A stretch of 64,000 nucleotides of DNA from Streptomyces sp. NBC_00536 (GCF_036346295.1 NZ_CP107819.1:5828001-5892000), one strand, 5' to 3'. Positions 1 to 8,499 are shown, counted from the first letter of the stretch. The notes: generated from the letters alone by a model not told the origin. Translations and numbers: made by a program.

Positions 1-166
1 TCGCCACCATCCGGTGGTGTTCCAGTGCCACGGCAAGGCGATGTGCCGTGGGTCGTGCGAGCCCTGTCGCCGCGACCAGCCCGGCGAGGGTGGCCGGACC
101 GGACTCCAGTGCGCTCAATACCAGAGCTGCCTTGTCGAGAACGCCGACGCCGCTAGAGTTGTCCAT
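1..166 (-). CDS. ndgR: IclR-family regulator NdgR (N-terminal part, cut by window start)
   Basis: Only the first 55 codons are inside the window, reading leftwards from an ATG at 166. The peptide starts MDNSSGVGVLDKAALVLSAL and continues with a winged helix-turn-helix (GLARPTAHRLAVALEHH) typical of IclR regulators. It is divergent from leuC with a 119-bp shared promoter region. In streptomycetes the IclR protein in this position is NdgR, which controls leuCD and other amino-acid genes. The assignment rests on the HTH plus this arrangement. The ligand-binding domain is not in the window. Confidence 0.85.
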   Translation of the reverse strand, partial: MDNSSGVGVLDKAALVLSALESGPATLAGLVAATGLARPTAHRLAVALEHHRMVA

Positions 167-183
167 GAAACGATATTCGCGTC

Positions 184-194
184 TCACACTGTGA
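184..194. promoter_or_regulatory. Palindrome in the ndgR-leuC divergent promoter region, candidate operator
   Basis: TCACACTGTGA is a perfect 5+1+5 palindrome about 18 bp upstream of the ndgR start and about 90 bp upstream of leuC. A divergent IclR regulator and target with a palindrome between them suggests an NdgR operator. That is inference; only the palindrome is seen. Confidence 0.4.
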
Positions 195-285
195 AACGCA
201 AGTTCAATTTTTCCAAGAACCAGCGAGTCTGTATGTACGGGTCCACGAACCACGGGACCCGGGACGGTGAGCCGGAGGGAAAGCG

Positions 286-1713
286 ATGGGTAGGACACTC
301 GCGGAGAAGGTCTGGGACGATCATGTCGTCCGGCGCGCCGAGGGCGAGCCCGACCTCCTCTACATCGATCTGCACCTGCTGCACGAGGTGACCAGCCCCC
401 AGGCCTTCGAGGGCCTGCGGCAGGCGGGCCGCCCGGTGCGGCGCCTCGACCTCACCATCGCCACCGAGGACCACAACACCCCCACCATCGACATCGACAA
501 GCCCATCGCCGACCCGGTCTCCCGGGCCCAGCTGGAGACGCTGCGCAAGAACTGCTCCGAGTTCGGCGTCCGGCTGCACTCCCTGGGCGATGTCGAGCAG
601 GGCGTCGTCCACGTCGTGGGCCCCCAGCTGGGCCTGACCCAGCCGGGCACCACCGTGGTCTGCGGCGACTCGCACACCTCCACGCACGGAGCATTCGGCG
701 CGCTGGCCTTCGGTATCGGCACCAGTCAGGTCGAGCACGTGCTGGCCACCCAGACGCTGCCGCTGGCCCGCCCCAAGACGATGGCGATCACCGTCGAGGG
801 CGAACTGGCCGAGGGCGTCACCGCCAAGGACCTGATCCTGGCGATCATCGCCAGGATCGGCACCGGCGGCGGCCAGGGCTACATCCTGGAATACCGCGGT
901 GCGGCCATCGAGCAGCTGTCGATGGAAGCCCGGATGACCATCTGCAACATGTCGATCGAGGCGGGCGCCCGCGCGGGCATGATCGCCCCGGACGCCACCA
1001 CGTTCGAATACCTCAAGGGCCGTGACCACGCTCCGGTCGGCGCGGACTGGGACGCGGCGGTCGCGTACTGGGAGACCCTGCGCTCGGACGACGACGCGGT
1101 CTTCGACGCCGAGGTCGTCATCGACGGCACGACGCTGGCCCCCTTCGTGACCTGGGGCACCAACCCGGGCCAGGGCGCGCCGCTGTCGGCCAACGTCCCC
1201 GATCCGGCTTCGTACGAGGACGCTTCGGAGCGCAACGCCGCCGAAAAGGCCCTGGAATACATGGGGTTGACCGCCGGACAGCCGCTGCGCGACATCCGGG
1301 TCGACACCGTCTTCGTAGGTTCCTGCACCAACGGCCGCATCGAGGACCTGCGCGCCGTCGCGGGCATCATCGAGGGCCGCAAAGTCGCGAGAGGCGTACG
1401 GATGCTGGTCGTCCCGGGTTCGGTCCGGGTCGCCCTGCAGGCGGTGGCGGAGGGCCTGGACAAGGTCTTCAAGGAGGCCGGCGCCGAATGGCGGCACGCG
1501 GGCTGTTCGATGTGCCTGGGCATGAACCCCGACCAACTGGCCCCTGGTGAGCGCTCCGCGTCCACCTCCAACCGCAACTTCGAAGGCCGGCAGGGCAAGG
1601 GCGGACGCACCCACCTGGTCTCCCCGCAGGTGGCCGCGGCCACCGCGGTGCTGGGCCATCTGGCCTCTCCCGCCGACCTGACCGACGCCACCGCGACCGC
1701 CGGAGCCCGATAA
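286..1713 (+). CDS. leuC: 3-isopropylmalate dehydratase, large subunit
   Basis: Isomerises 2-isopropylmalate to 3-isopropylmalate with LeuD in leucine biosynthesis; cytosolic, [4Fe-4S]. At 475 residues it has the normal family length. The three cluster cysteines are visible: C347 in VGSCTNGR, and C407 and C410 in [12 protein letters not shown]. The ATG at 286 is preceded by GGAGGGA at 273-279, a good Shine-Dalgarno. It is followed 2 nt later by leuD, so the two are clearly co-transcribed and probably translationally coupled. The divergent ndgR is its likely regulator. Confidence 0.98.
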   Translation: MGRTLAEKVWDDHVVRRAEGEPDLLYIDLHLLHEVTSPQAFEGLRQAGRPVRRLDLTIATEDHNTPTIDIDKPIADPVSRAQLETLRKNCSEFGVRLHSLGDVEQGVVHVVGPQLGLTQPGTTVVCGDSHTSTHGAFGALAFGIGTSQVEHVLATQTLPLARPKTMAITVEGELAEGVTAKDLILAIIARIGTGGGQGYILEYRGAAIEQLSMEARMTICNMSIEAGARAGMIAPDATTFEYLKGRDHAPVGADWDAAVAYWETLRSDDDAVFDAEVVIDGTTLAPFVTWGTNPGQGAPLSANVPDPASYEDASERNAAEKALEYMGLTAGQPLRDIRVDTVFVGSCTNGRIEDLRAVAGIIEGRKVARGVRMLVVPGSVRVALQAVAEGLDKVFKEAGAEWRHAGCSMCLGMNPDQLAPGERSASTSNRNFEGRQGKGGRTHLVSPQVAAATAVLGHLASPADLTDATATAGAR

Positions 1714-1715
1714 CC

Positions 1716-2309
1716 ATGGAAGCCTTCACCACCCACACCGGCCGGGCCGTGCCGCTGCGCCGCAGCAACGTCGACACCGACCAGATCATCCCGGCCCACT
1801 GGCTGAAGAAGATCACCCGTGACGGGTTCGAGGACGGCCTCTTCGAGGCCTGGCGCAAGGACCCGGCGTTCATCACGAACCAGCCGGAGCGCGCGGGCGC
1901 GACCGTCCTGGTCGCCGGTCCCGACTTCGGCACCGGTTCCTCGCGCGAGCACGCCGTCTGGGCCCTGCAGAACTTCGGCTTCAAGACCGTGATCTCTTCG
2001 CGCTTCGCCGACATCTTCCGCGGGAATTCCCTCAAGAACGGTCTGCTGACCGTCGTGCTGCCGCAGGAGACCGTCGAGCGGCTGTGGAAGCTGACCGAGG
2101 CCGACCCCACCGCCGAGATCACGGTGGACCTGGTCGCCCGGGAGGTCCGAGCCGAAGGCGCCGTGGCCGAGTTCGAACTCGACGACAATGCCCGTTGGCG
2201 TCTCCTGGAGGGGCTGGACGACATCTCGCTCACCCTTCAGAACGAAGCGGACATCGCCACCTACGAAAGCGTCCGACCGAGCTTCAAGCCGCGCACGATT
2301 CAGGCCTGA
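1716..2309 (+). CDS. leuD: 3-isopropylmalate dehydratase, small subunit
   Basis: Swivelling-domain partner of LeuC. The 197-residue protein shows [17 protein letters not shown] near the start and the substrate-contacting [17 protein letters not shown] loop around residues 70-85, both typical of LeuD. It starts 2 nt after the leuC stop and is followed by a strong hairpin at 2350-2377, so leuCD is a closed two-gene operon. Confidence 0.98.
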   Translation: MEAFTTHTGRAVPLRRSNVDTDQIIPAHWLKKITRDGFEDGLFEAWRKDPAFITNQPERAGATVLVAGPDFGTGSSREHAVWALQNFGFKTVISSRFADIFRGNSLKNGLLTVVLPQETVERLWKLTEADPTAEITVDLVAREVRAEGAVAEFELDDNARWRLLEGLDDISLTLQNEADIATYESVRPSFKPRTIQA

Positions 2310-2349
2310 TCAGCGCTTATTCACCTCGGGTGAACTCGACTTGGCTCCT

Positions 2350-2377
2350 GTGCCCCCCGCCTTCCGGCGGGGGGCAC
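2350..2377 (+). terminator. Terminator hairpin after leuD
   Basis: Perfect 12-bp G+C-rich stem (2350-2361 with 2366-2377) and a TTCC loop, 40 bp after the leuD stop. There is no long T tract, as is usual in streptomycetes. Confidence 0.8.
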
Positions 2378-2434
2378 ACGCGTTTGTTGAGGCCCCATGA
2401 GGCGACAACTCGCCCCAGATGGCACAATCTGTGC

Positions 2435-2662
2435 ATGGAACGCGACAGTCAACTAGAGCTCTACGGACTTGTCGCGGACCGGCTGAAAGAAGCGCACACA
2501 AGGGTGCGCTCGCTGCAAGTCCCGGAGGGCGTAAGGATGGCGCTGTCCCGGAAGCTGTTGGTCGCCACGGCAGCGGCGAAGCACGATCTCGCCGATGCGG
2601 CAAGGCGCCTGGACAGGTTGATGAAGGACCTCGACGAGGGTCGATTCCCTGAAGGCGACTGA
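2435..2662 (+). CDS. Conserved small helical protein, function unknown
   Basis: A 75-residue protein starting MERDSQLELYGLVADRLKEA, very rich in Leu, Arg, Lys and Asp and predicted to be two helices. No domain is recognised. An equivalent small gene lies between leuD and hupS in other streptomycetes as far as I recall, which supports reality. The ATG at 2435 is the first in-frame start after the leuD terminator; longer readings would run through that hairpin and into leuD. No clear Shine-Dalgarno is seen. Codon use is less GC-biased than its neighbours. Confidence 0.7.
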   Translation: MERDSQLELYGLVADRLKEAHTRVRSLQVPEGVRMALSRKLLVATAAAKHDLADAARRLDRLMKDLDEGRFPEGD

Positions 2663-2725
2663 TGCGAAGGAACTCCGTAACGGCCTACATCGTTGCGGCA
2701 CTAGGGTGATTAGCCCGTTTCGTGT

Positions 2726-2754
2726 TTGATTTGCGGTATATATCCGCCTAACGT
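2726..2754 (+). promoter_or_regulatory. Candidate hupS promoter
   Basis: TTGATT at 2726-2731 and TAACGT at 2749-2754 are separated by 17 bp, in an unusually AT-rich patch with an imperfect palindrome (GCGGTATATATCCGC) between the elements. It lies about 55 bp upstream of the hupS start. The -35 is good and the -10 weak. Confidence 0.4.
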
Positions 2755-2806
2755 GCGAAATAAGCTTGAACACATTCGTTCTGGCGAAGTCTCCGAAGGG
2801 GAAGAC

Positions 2807-3484
2807 GTGAACAAGGCGCAGCTCGTAGAAGCGATTGCCGACAAGGTGGGCGGCCGCCAGCAGGCCGCGGACGCTGTCGACGCGGTACTCGACGCGATCG
2901 TCCGTGCGGTGGTCGCCGGCGACCGGGTCTCGGTCACGGGCTTCGGCTCGTTCGAGAAGGTCGACCGTCCGGCCCGCTACGCCCGTAACCCGCAGACGGG
3001 TGAGCGCGTCCGGGTCAAGAAGACCTCTGTTCCCCGCTTCCGCGCGGGTCAGGGCTTCAAGGACCTGGTCAGCGGCACCAAGAAGCTGCCCAAGGGCGGC
3101 GAGGTCTCGGTCAAGAAGGCGCCCAAGGGCAGCCTGACCGGCGGCGCTTCCGCGACGGTCAAGAAGGCCGCGGCCAAGAAGGCCACCACCGCCAAGAAGG
3201 CGGCGGCGAAGACCGCGGTGGCGAAGAAGACCACGGCGAAGAAGACCACCGCCACGGTGGTCAAGAAGTCGGCCGCGAAGACCACGGTCGCGAAGAAGGC
3301 CAGCCCGGCCGCGAAGAAGGCCACCACGGTCAAGAAGGCCGCGGCGACCGCCAAGAAGGCCACCGCCACGGCCAAGAAGACCGCCCCGGCGGCCAAGAAG
3401 GCCACCGCCGCGACGAAGGCTCCGGCGAAGAAGACGGCGACGCGCAAGGCCACCGCGAAGAAGACCACCGCCCGCAAGAAGTAA
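2807..3484 (+). CDS. hupS: HU-family nucleoid protein with histone H1-like lysine-rich tail
   Basis: Residues 1-92 form a canonical HU fold: MNKAQLVEAIADKVGGRQQA start, GFGSFEKVDRPARYARNP beta-arm region and VPRFRAGQGFKDLV end. The remaining ~130 residues are almost wholly Lys, Ala and Thr in AKKATTAKKA-like repeats, resembling histone H1. This two-domain form is HupS, associated with sporulation nucleoids in Streptomyces, where HupA is the short paralogue. The GTG at 2807 follows GAAGGGGAAGAC; the longer in-frame start at 2726 would overlap the likely promoter. A long perfect hairpin follows at 3506. The tail is built of repeated codons and may vary in length between strains. Confidence 0.95.
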   Translation: MNKAQLVEAIADKVGGRQQAADAVDAVLDAIVRAVVAGDRVSVTGFGSFEKVDRPARYARNPQTGERVRVKKTSVPRFRAGQGFKDLVSGTKKLPKGGEVSVKKAPKGSLTGGASATVKKAAAKKATTAKKAAAKTAVAKKTTAKKTTATVVKKSAAKTTVAKKASPAAKKATTVKKAAATAKKATATAKKTAPAAKKATAATKAPAKKTATRKATAKKTTARKK

Positions 3485-3505
3485 TTCGGGCGACGTCACA
3501 CACGT

Positions 3506-3538
3506 CGGGCCGGCCCCCCACGGAGGGGGGCCGGCCCG
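3506..3538. terminator. Bidirectional terminator between hupS and the converging 68-aa gene
   Basis: Perfect 14-bp stem (3506-3519 with 3525-3538), loop ACGGA, placed between the ends of two convergent genes, so it probably serves both. Confidence 0.8.
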
Positions 3539-3554
3539 CGGTGCTGTCCCGCCC

Positions 3555-3761
3555 CTATACGAAGGTCTGCAGGGTGATCAGGGTGATCCGCAGCCCCGCG
3601 CCCTCGCCCTCGGTCTCGATCCGCACCCGCTGCCCGGCGCGCAGCAGCCGCAGGCCGCCCGCGTCGAACGCCGCGGCCCCGAAGGGCACCGGGGTGCCGT
3701 CGTCCAGCAGCACGCTTCCGCCGCGGGTCTGGGAGTCGTAGGTGAATGCCGTTGCCTGCAT
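3555..3761 (-). CDS. Small conserved beta-rich protein, possibly cold-shock/OB-fold-like
   Basis: A 68-residue protein beginning MQATAFTYDSQTRGGSVLLD and containing VPFGAAAFDAGGLRLLRAGQRVRIE. The order of short strands with a central basic loop, and a Gly-rich strand followed by 'hydrophobic-Gly-Gln-Arg-Val', resembles cold-shock/S1-type OB folds, but the RNP motifs are not present, so this is only a suggestion. It is 58 bp downstream of cofC on the same strand and could be co-transcribed with it. Short ORFs of this type upstream of cofC genes occur in other streptomycetes as I recall. Confidence 0.65.
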   Translation of the reverse strand: MQATAFTYDSQTRGGSVLLDDGTPVPFGAAAFDAGGLRLLRAGQRVRIETEGEGAGLRITLITLQTFV

Positions 3762-3819
3762 GAGCGCAGCTTAGGCGCTCTCCCGCGGCACCGGTCTTTC
3801 GCGGGGCGGTCGCGAGCGG

Positions 3820-4527
3820 TTATCGGGCTTCCGGGCGGACCGCGGGCGGACCGGCCCGCAGCCCGGCCCCGTAACGGCCCGTGTACGGACCCAGGCCCAG
3901 CAGCAGGGCTTCGCGCAGATCCGCCGCCGTATCCACGTCCCGGCGCACGCTGTCGACGTCCCGGAGTGTGATTTCCACCGCTCCCGACGCGGAATGCCGG
4001 GCCCGTGACGGGCCGCCGAACGCGGGGGACAATTCCACGTCTGGCGCAGCGGAAAGCAACGTCGTCCCGATTCCTGCCGCATCCGCCAGGAATGCCCGGG
4101 GAAATGCCGCCGCGTTATCGAGCACCCGTAGCAATTCCGCCGGCCGCAGCGCGGGCAGATCCGCGTTCATCGCGGCCACCGCCGCCCCCGCCCGGACCCC
4201 GCGGACCGCCCGCGCGCCATGGGCCAGCGCCGCGTTGAGCCCCGCCGCAGGACGGTCCGCCACGATCCGCGCGCCCAGCGCGGCCAGTTCCGCCCCGGCC
4301 AGCGGGTCGTCCGTGACGACCACCACATCCCGGACCGCGGCGCAGGCCAGCGCCGCCGCCACCGTGTCCTGGGCGAACGCCAGGGCGAGCCGTGGCCGGT
4401 CGGCCCCGGCGGCCGCCGCCAGACGGCTCTTGGCCACGGACAGCGGCTTGAGCGGGATCACCAGGCTCCAGACGGCGTTCAGGGCCGGCCCCTTCCCCGT
4501 GGAGGTGTCATCGACGCGTTCTCGCAC
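3820..4527 (-). CDS. cofC: Phosphoenolpyruvate/2-phospho-L-lactate guanylyltransferase (coenzyme F420 biosynthesis)
   Basis: CofC (FbiD in mycobacteria) transfers GMP from GTP to a phosphoenolpyruvate- or phospholactate-type acceptor, giving the activated side chain for F420 assembly. The 235-residue product shows the nucleotidyltransferase start VIPLKPLSVAKSRL (around residues 23-36), VVVVTDDPLAG and an MNADLPALRPAEL metal-binding strand around residue 135-147. Length is normal. It is divergent from plsC across a 159-bp spacer. The start codon could lie downstream of the first Met, near ALNAVWSLVIPLK. Confidence 0.9.
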   Translation of the reverse strand: MRERVDDTSTGKGPALNAVWSLVIPLKPLSVAKSRLAAAAGADRPRLALAFAQDTVAAALACAAVRDVVVVTDDPLAGAELAALGARIVADRPAAGLNAALAHGARAVRGVRAGAAVAAMNADLPALRPAELLRVLDNAAAFPRAFLADAAGIGTTLLSAAPDVELSPAFGGPSRARHSASGAVEITLRDVDSVRRDVDTAADLREALLLGLGPYTGRYGAGLRAGPPAVRPEAR

Positions 4528-4686
4528 ATACGTCGGCCATTGTCACCCCGCTCCCGGGCAGCCCGGCGGCCCGGGAGCACAACCGGGGCGTACGGTGTTC
4601 TCGACAGAGACCGGACCTGGGGAGAGACTTGTCCGGGCCCGGCCGGGTGCCCAAGCCGCGCACCGGTCCTAGAGGAAGGTGTCCGA

Positions 4687-5439
4687 GTGTCCCGCCGCAG
4701 AATCGGCTTCTGGTACCGCCTGGCGGCGGTCATCGCAAAACCGCCGCTGGTAGTGCTCTTCAAGCGGGACTGGCAGGGAATGGAGCACATTCCGGCCGAG
4801 GGCGGATTCATCACCGCCGTCAATCACAACTCGTATCTGGACCCGCTCTCCTACGCGCACTTCCAGTACAACACCGGCCGGGTGCCCCGATTGCTCGCGA
4901 AGGCCGCCCTCTTCAAGGTACCGATTGTCGGTTCGATCCTGCGCGGATCCGGACAGATCCCCGTCTACCGGGAGACCACGAACGCCCTGGACGCATTCCG
5001 GGCGGCCGTGGACGCCATCGAACGCGGCGAATGCGTGGCCTTTTACCCGGAGGGCACCCTCACCCGCGATCCCGATCAGTGGCCCATGGCCGGCAAGACC
5101 GGCGCCGCCCGGGTGGCCCTGCTGACGAAGGCCCCGGTCATCCCGGTGGCCCAGTGGGGCGCGAACCTCGCGGTGCCGCCGTACGCCAAGGAGAACAAGG
5201 TCCGGCTCTTCCCGCGCAAGACCCTCCAGGTGCTCGCCGGACCGCCCGTGGACCTCTCCGGGTTCTACGGCCGGGAACCCACGCCGGACGTCCTCAAGGC
5301 GGTCACCGAAGTCATCATGGCGGCCATCACGGAGCTGCTGGAGGAACTGCGCGGAGAGACCGCTCCCGCGCAGCCGTACGACCACCGCAAGGCCAGGGTG
5401 GAACAGCGGCGCAAAGCCGCGGGGGAGGGCAACAAGTGA
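4687..5439 (+). CDS. plsC: 1-acylglycerol-3-phosphate O-acyltransferase (PlsC-type)
   Basis: Membrane-associated acyltransferase making phosphatidic acid. The catalytic NHxxxxD box is NHNSYLD at residues 46-52 and the glycerol-phosphate-binding FYPEGT at 119-124. Length (250 residues) fits PlsC. The GTG at 4687 is chosen because GAGGAAGG lies 8-9 nt upstream and the protein starts MSRRRIGFWYRLAAVIAKPP, a typical N-terminus. Its last four bases overlap the gpsA start (GTGA), so the two phospholipid genes are coupled. Confidence 0.93.
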   Translation: MSRRRIGFWYRLAAVIAKPPLVVLFKRDWQGMEHIPAEGGFITAVNHNSYLDPLSYAHFQYNTGRVPRLLAKAALFKVPIVGSILRGSGQIPVYRETTNALDAFRAAVDAIERGECVAFYPEGTLTRDPDQWPMAGKTGAARVALLTKAPVIPVAQWGANLAVPPYAKENKVRLFPRKTLQVLAGPPVDLSGFYGREPTPDVLKAVTEVIMAAITELLEELRGETAPAQPYDHRKARVEQRRKAAGEGNK

Positions 5440-6446
5440 CGCGTACCGTCAAGGCGGCCGTGTTCGGGACCGGCTCGTGGGGCACGGCCTTCGGCATGGT
5501 GCTCGCCGACGCGGGCTGCGAGGTGGTCCTGTGGGGCCGCCGCGCCGAAGTGGTCGACGCCATCAACACCGGCCGCTCCAACCCGGACTACTTCCCCGGG
5601 GTCGAGCTGCCCGAGAACATGCGCGCCACCACCGACGCGGCCGAGGCCGCCCGGGGCGCCGACTTCGTCGTCCTCGCGATCCCCTCGCAGACCCTGCGCG
5701 GCAACCTCGCCGCATGGGCCCCGCTGCTCCCCGCCGACAGCGTGCTCGTCTCCCTGATGAAGGGCATCGAACTCGGCAGCGCCAAGCGGATGAGCGAGGT
5801 CATCGAAGAGGTCGCGAAGGTCCCCTCCGCACGCGTCGCCGTGGTCACCGGCCCCAACCTGGCCCGCGAGATCGCCGCCCGCCAGCCCGCCGCCGCCGTG
5901 GTCGCCTGCGTCGACGAGGGCGTCGCCCAGCGGCTCCAGGCCGCCTGCCACACCCCGTACTTCCGCCCGTACACCAGCACCGACGTCATCGGCTGCGAGC
6001 TGGGCGGCGCCGTCAAGAACGTCATCGGGCTCGCGGTGGGCATCGCCGACGGCATGGGCCTCGGCGACAACACCAAGGGGTCCCTGATCACCCGCGGCCT
6101 CGCCGAAGCGACCCGGCTGGGCCTGGCGATGGGCGCCGACCCGCTCACCTTCTCCGGCCTCGCGGGCCTCGGCGACCTGGTCGCCACCTGCTCCTCGCCG
6201 CTCTCCCGGAACCACACCTTCGGCACCAACCTCGGCCGCGGGATGACCCTGGAGGAGACCATCGCGGTCACCAAGCAGACCGCGGAGGGGGTCAAGTCCT
6301 GCGAGTCGGTGGCCGATCTGGCCCGCCGCCACGGAGTGGACATGCCCATCACGGACACCGTGGTCGACATCGTCCATCACGGCAAGCCGCCCATGGTCGC
6401 GCTGAAGGAACTCATGGGCCGCAGTGCCAAACCGGAACGCCGCTGA
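5436..6446 (+). CDS. gpsA: NAD(P)-dependent glycerol-3-phosphate dehydrogenase
   Basis: Supplies sn-glycerol 3-phosphate for phospholipids. The Rossmann motif GTGSWGTAF lies at residues 11-19, and the catalytic Lys region GGAVKNVIGLAVGIADG includes K194. The C-terminal helical domain has the RGLAEATRLG and AGLGDLVATCSSPLSRN signatures. It is 336 residues, normal. The start is the GTG overlapping the plsC stop. ddl follows 39 bp downstream on the same strand, making an envelope-precursor cluster plsC-gpsA-ddl. Confidence 0.97.
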   Translation: MTRTVKAAVFGTGSWGTAFGMVLADAGCEVVLWGRRAEVVDAINTGRSNPDYFPGVELPENMRATTDAAEAARGADFVVLAIPSQTLRGNLAAWAPLLPADSVLVSLMKGIELGSAKRMSEVIEEVAKVPSARVAVVTGPNLAREIAARQPAAAVVACVDEGVAQRLQAACHTPYFRPYTSTDVIGCELGGAVKNVIGLAVGIADGMGLGDNTKGSLITRGLAEATRLGLAMGADPLTFSGLAGLGDLVATCSSPLSRNHTFGTNLGRGMTLEETIAVTKQTAEGVKSCESVADLARRHGVDMPITDTVVDIVHHGKPPMVALKELMGRSAKPERR

Positions 6447-6485
6447 CTCCGTTCCGGTACGCGGACCGGGTACCCTCGGACCGAT

Positions 6486-7643
6486 ATGAGCAGCCAGAAC
6501 CTCCCCCAGAGCCCTGACCAGCAGGGTCGCAAGCCGCGCGTGGCCGTCGTGTTCGGCGGCCGCAGCTCCGAACACGCCATCTCGGTCGTCACGGCGGGCG
6601 CGGTTCTGCGCTCCATCGACCGGTCCAAGTACGAGGTGCTGCCCATCGGCATCACCACGGACGGCCGGTGGGCCCTGACGGCCGACGCACCGGAGCGGAT
6701 GGCCATCACCGACCGCAAGCTCCCCAGCGTCGAGGAGCTGTCCGACTCCGCCGAGGGCGCCGTGGTGCTCCCGGTCGACCCGGCCAGCCGCGAGGTCGTC
6801 TACACCGAACCCGGCGCCGTGCCCAAGGCGCTGGGCGAGGTCGACGTCGTCTTCCCCGTCCTGCACGGCCCCTACGGCGAGGACGGCACCCTCCAGGGCC
6901 TCCTCGAACTGTCCGGCATCCCGTACGTCGGCTCGGGCGTCCTCGCCTCGGCCGTCGGCCAGGACAAGGACTACATGAAGCGGGTGTTCACCTCCTTCGG
7001 GCTGCCGGTCGGCCCGTACGTGACCATCCGTCCCCGGGAGTGGGAGCGCGACGAGAGCGCCGCCCGCGCGAAGATCGTGGCCTTCGCCGCCGAACACGGC
7101 TGGCCGCTCTTCGTCAAGCCCGCCCGCGCCGGGTCCTCCATCGGCATCACCAAGGTCGACGACCCGTCCGGCCTGGACGACGCCCTCAAGGAAGCCCAGC
7201 GGCACGACCCGAAGGTCATCGTGGAAGCGCTGCTGCGCGGCCGCGAGATCGAGTGCGGCGTGCTGGAGTTCGAGGACGGCCCGCGCGCGAGCGTGCCCGC
7301 CGAGATCCCGCCGGTCTCCAGCCACGACTTCTACGACTTCGAGGCGAAGTACATCGACTCCGCCTCCGGTCTGGTCCCCGCTCCGCTGACCCCGGAGCAG
7401 ACCGCCGAGGTCCAGCGGCTCGCCGTCGAGGCCTTCGAGGCCGCGTCCTGCGAGGGCCTGGTGCGCGCCGACTTCTTCCTCACCGAGGACGGCACCTTCG
7501 TCATCAACGAGATCAACACGATGCCGGGGTTCACCCCCATCTCCATGTACCCGCGGATGTGGCAGGAGACCGGCATCGAGTACCCGGAGCTGGTGGACCG
7601 CCTGATCCAGGCGGCCCTGCGCCGCTCCACCGGCCTGCGCTAG
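6486..7643 (+). CDS. ddlA: D-alanine--D-alanine ligase
   Basis: ATP-grasp enzyme joining two D-Ala for peptidoglycan. The 385-residue protein has the N-terminal VFGGRSSEHAISV motif, the central ATP-grasp loop (LFVKPARAGSSIGITKV, around residue 210), VEALLRGREIECGV, and the metal-binding NEINTMPGFTPISMYP near the C-terminus. ATG start at 6486. An inverted repeat follows the stop. The Tyr/Phe residue that decides D-Ala-D-Ala versus D-Ala-D-Lac specificity was not assessed. Confidence 0.97.
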   Translation: MSSQNLPQSPDQQGRKPRVAVVFGGRSSEHAISVVTAGAVLRSIDRSKYEVLPIGITTDGRWALTADAPERMAITDRKLPSVEELSDSAEGAVVLPVDPASREVVYTEPGAVPKALGEVDVVFPVLHGPYGEDGTLQGLLELSGIPYVGSGVLASAVGQDKDYMKRVFTSFGLPVGPYVTIRPREWERDESAARAKIVAFAAEHGWPLFVKPARAGSSIGITKVDDPSGLDDALKEAQRHDPKVIVEALLRGREIECGVLEFEDGPRASVPAEIPPVSSHDFYDFEAKYIDSASGLVPAPLTPEQTAEVQRLAVEAFEAASCEGLVRADFFLTEDGTFVINEINTMPGFTPISMYPRMWQETGIEYPELVDRLIQAALRRSTGLR

Positions 7644-7664
7644 CAGGACCGCACGTACGAGAGA

Positions 7665-7696
7665 CCGCCCGCCGGGTCATGATCCGGCGGGCGGTT
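7665..7696. terminator. Bidirectional terminator between ddlA and the converging lipoprotein gene
   Basis: Perfect 12-bp stem (7665-7676 with 7685-7696) with an 8-nt loop containing the palindrome TCATGA. It lies between two convergent genes. Confidence 0.75.
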
Positions 7697-7701
7697 CTCG
7701 G

Positions 7702-7749
7702 TAAAAGGCCCAGTGGGTAAAAGGCTCAGTGGGCAAAAGGCTCAGTAGG
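7702..7749. repeat. Three tandem 16-bp repeats overlapping the lipoprotein gene stop codon
   Basis: Units at 7702-7717, 7718-7733 and 7734-7749 are GTAAAAGGCCCAGTGG, GTAAAAGGCTCAGTGG and GCAAAAGGCTCAGTAG. The third unit contains the minus-strand stop codon (7742-7744) and last codons of the DUF3515 gene; each unit carries the same sense-strand CTGAG, so the stop context is repeated. Confidence 0.9.
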
Positions 7750-8245
7750 AGGAGATGCCCTCGGGCACCGACTTCTTCACGGCGGCCGACAGCGGCACCA
7801 GGAAACCGGTGTCCGTGGCGTGCTCCTTGTCCACCGTGACCTCGGTGTACGCGAGCCGCAGCCCGGTGGTGAAGCGGAAACCGCCACCGTCGAGCGGCTC
7901 CAGGAGCCACCCCACACCGTTGACCTCGACGCCGTCCTGCTTCGGATCCGACATCGTGGGGGGCTTGGGGATACCGCACCGCAGTACGATCGCCGAGCCG
8001 CCCCACGCGGCGGTCAGGTCGGACGGCGGTTCGGCAGCGGAACGCTTCAGGCCGGCCACCGTGTCCGGAAGCTCCTTGTGCAGCGTGGCACAGAGCCCCG
8101 CGACATCGGCGGGCGGCGCGGGCGGGGGAGCCACCCGGGCCCCGGCGGTACCCGGGGAGCAGCCCGCGAGGACTGCCACGGCGAGTACGGCCATCGGGGC
8201 GGGCAGTGCCAGCAGACGGACGGGCCGGCGGTGGAGGGACATCAC
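7742..8245 (-). CDS. DUF3515-like lipoprotein
   Basis: A 167-residue protein with a typical lipoprotein signal: basic start MMSLHRRPVRLLALPAP, hydrophobic stretch, and lipobox LAGC with Cys at about residue 29. The mature part has two Cys in LCATLHKELPDTVAGL and VLRCGIPKP that may form a disulfide, then beta-rich sequence (GVGWLLEPLDGGGFRFTTG). This matches the actinobacterial DUF3515 family, often found near ddl/thiL; function unknown, membrane-anchored outside. Its 3' end overlaps a tandem repeat. Confidence 0.85.
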   Translation of the reverse strand: MMSLHRRPVRLLALPAPMAVLAVAVLAGCSPGTAGARVAPPPAPPADVAGLCATLHKELPDTVAGLKRSAAEPPSDLTAAWGGSAIVLRCGIPKPPTMSDPKQDGVEVNGVGWLLEPLDGGGFRFTTGLRLAYTEVTVDKEHATDTGFLVPLSAAVKKSVPEGISSY

Positions 8246-8265
8246 CGGCCAAGAGTAGACGGGGG

Positions 8266-8499
8266 CTACAAATGGACGACCGGGCAGGTCAAGGTGCGGG
8301 TGATGCCCTCCACCTGCTGGACCTTCGCGACCACCATGCGGCCGAGATCGTCCACGGTGTCGGCCTGGGCGCGCACGATCACGTCGTACGGCCCCGTCAC
8401 GTCTTCGGCCTGGATCACCCCCTGGATCCGGCCGATCGATTCGGCCACCACCGATGCCTTGCCCACCTCGGTCTGGATGAGGATGTACGCCTGTACCAC
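8266..8499 (-). CDS. Stand-alone Lrp/AsnC (RAM) ligand-binding domain protein
   Basis: A 77-residue protein, VVQAYILIQTEVGKASVVAE ... GPYDVIVRAQADTVDDLGRM, equal to the C-terminal RAM/AsnC_trans_reg domain of Lrp regulators without a DNA-binding part. Such solo domains form ring oligomers and bind amino acids. The start chosen is the GTG at 8499, with GGAGGTTCC just upstream; a longer reading to 8604 adds a basic segment unlike the family. It lies 20 bp upstream of the DUF3515 gene and is probably co-transcribed with it, divergent from thiL. Confidence 0.9.
   Translation of the reverse strand: MVQAYILIQTEVGKASVVAESIGRIQGVIQAEDVTGPYDVIVRAQADTVDDLGRMVVAKVQQVEGITRTLTCPVVHL

Noticed and set aside
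184..1659. A 491-codon open frame antisense to leuC
   Set aside because: It is the shadow of a real gene in high-GC DNA: no domain, odd composition, and leuC is certain on the other strand. The same applies to the long antisense frames over gpsA, smc, amtB, glnD, ftsH and chlI.
4219..4686. Extended start of the plsC frame upstream of 4687
   Set aside because: It is antisense to cofC, and a good ribosome-binding site sits just before the GTG at 4687.
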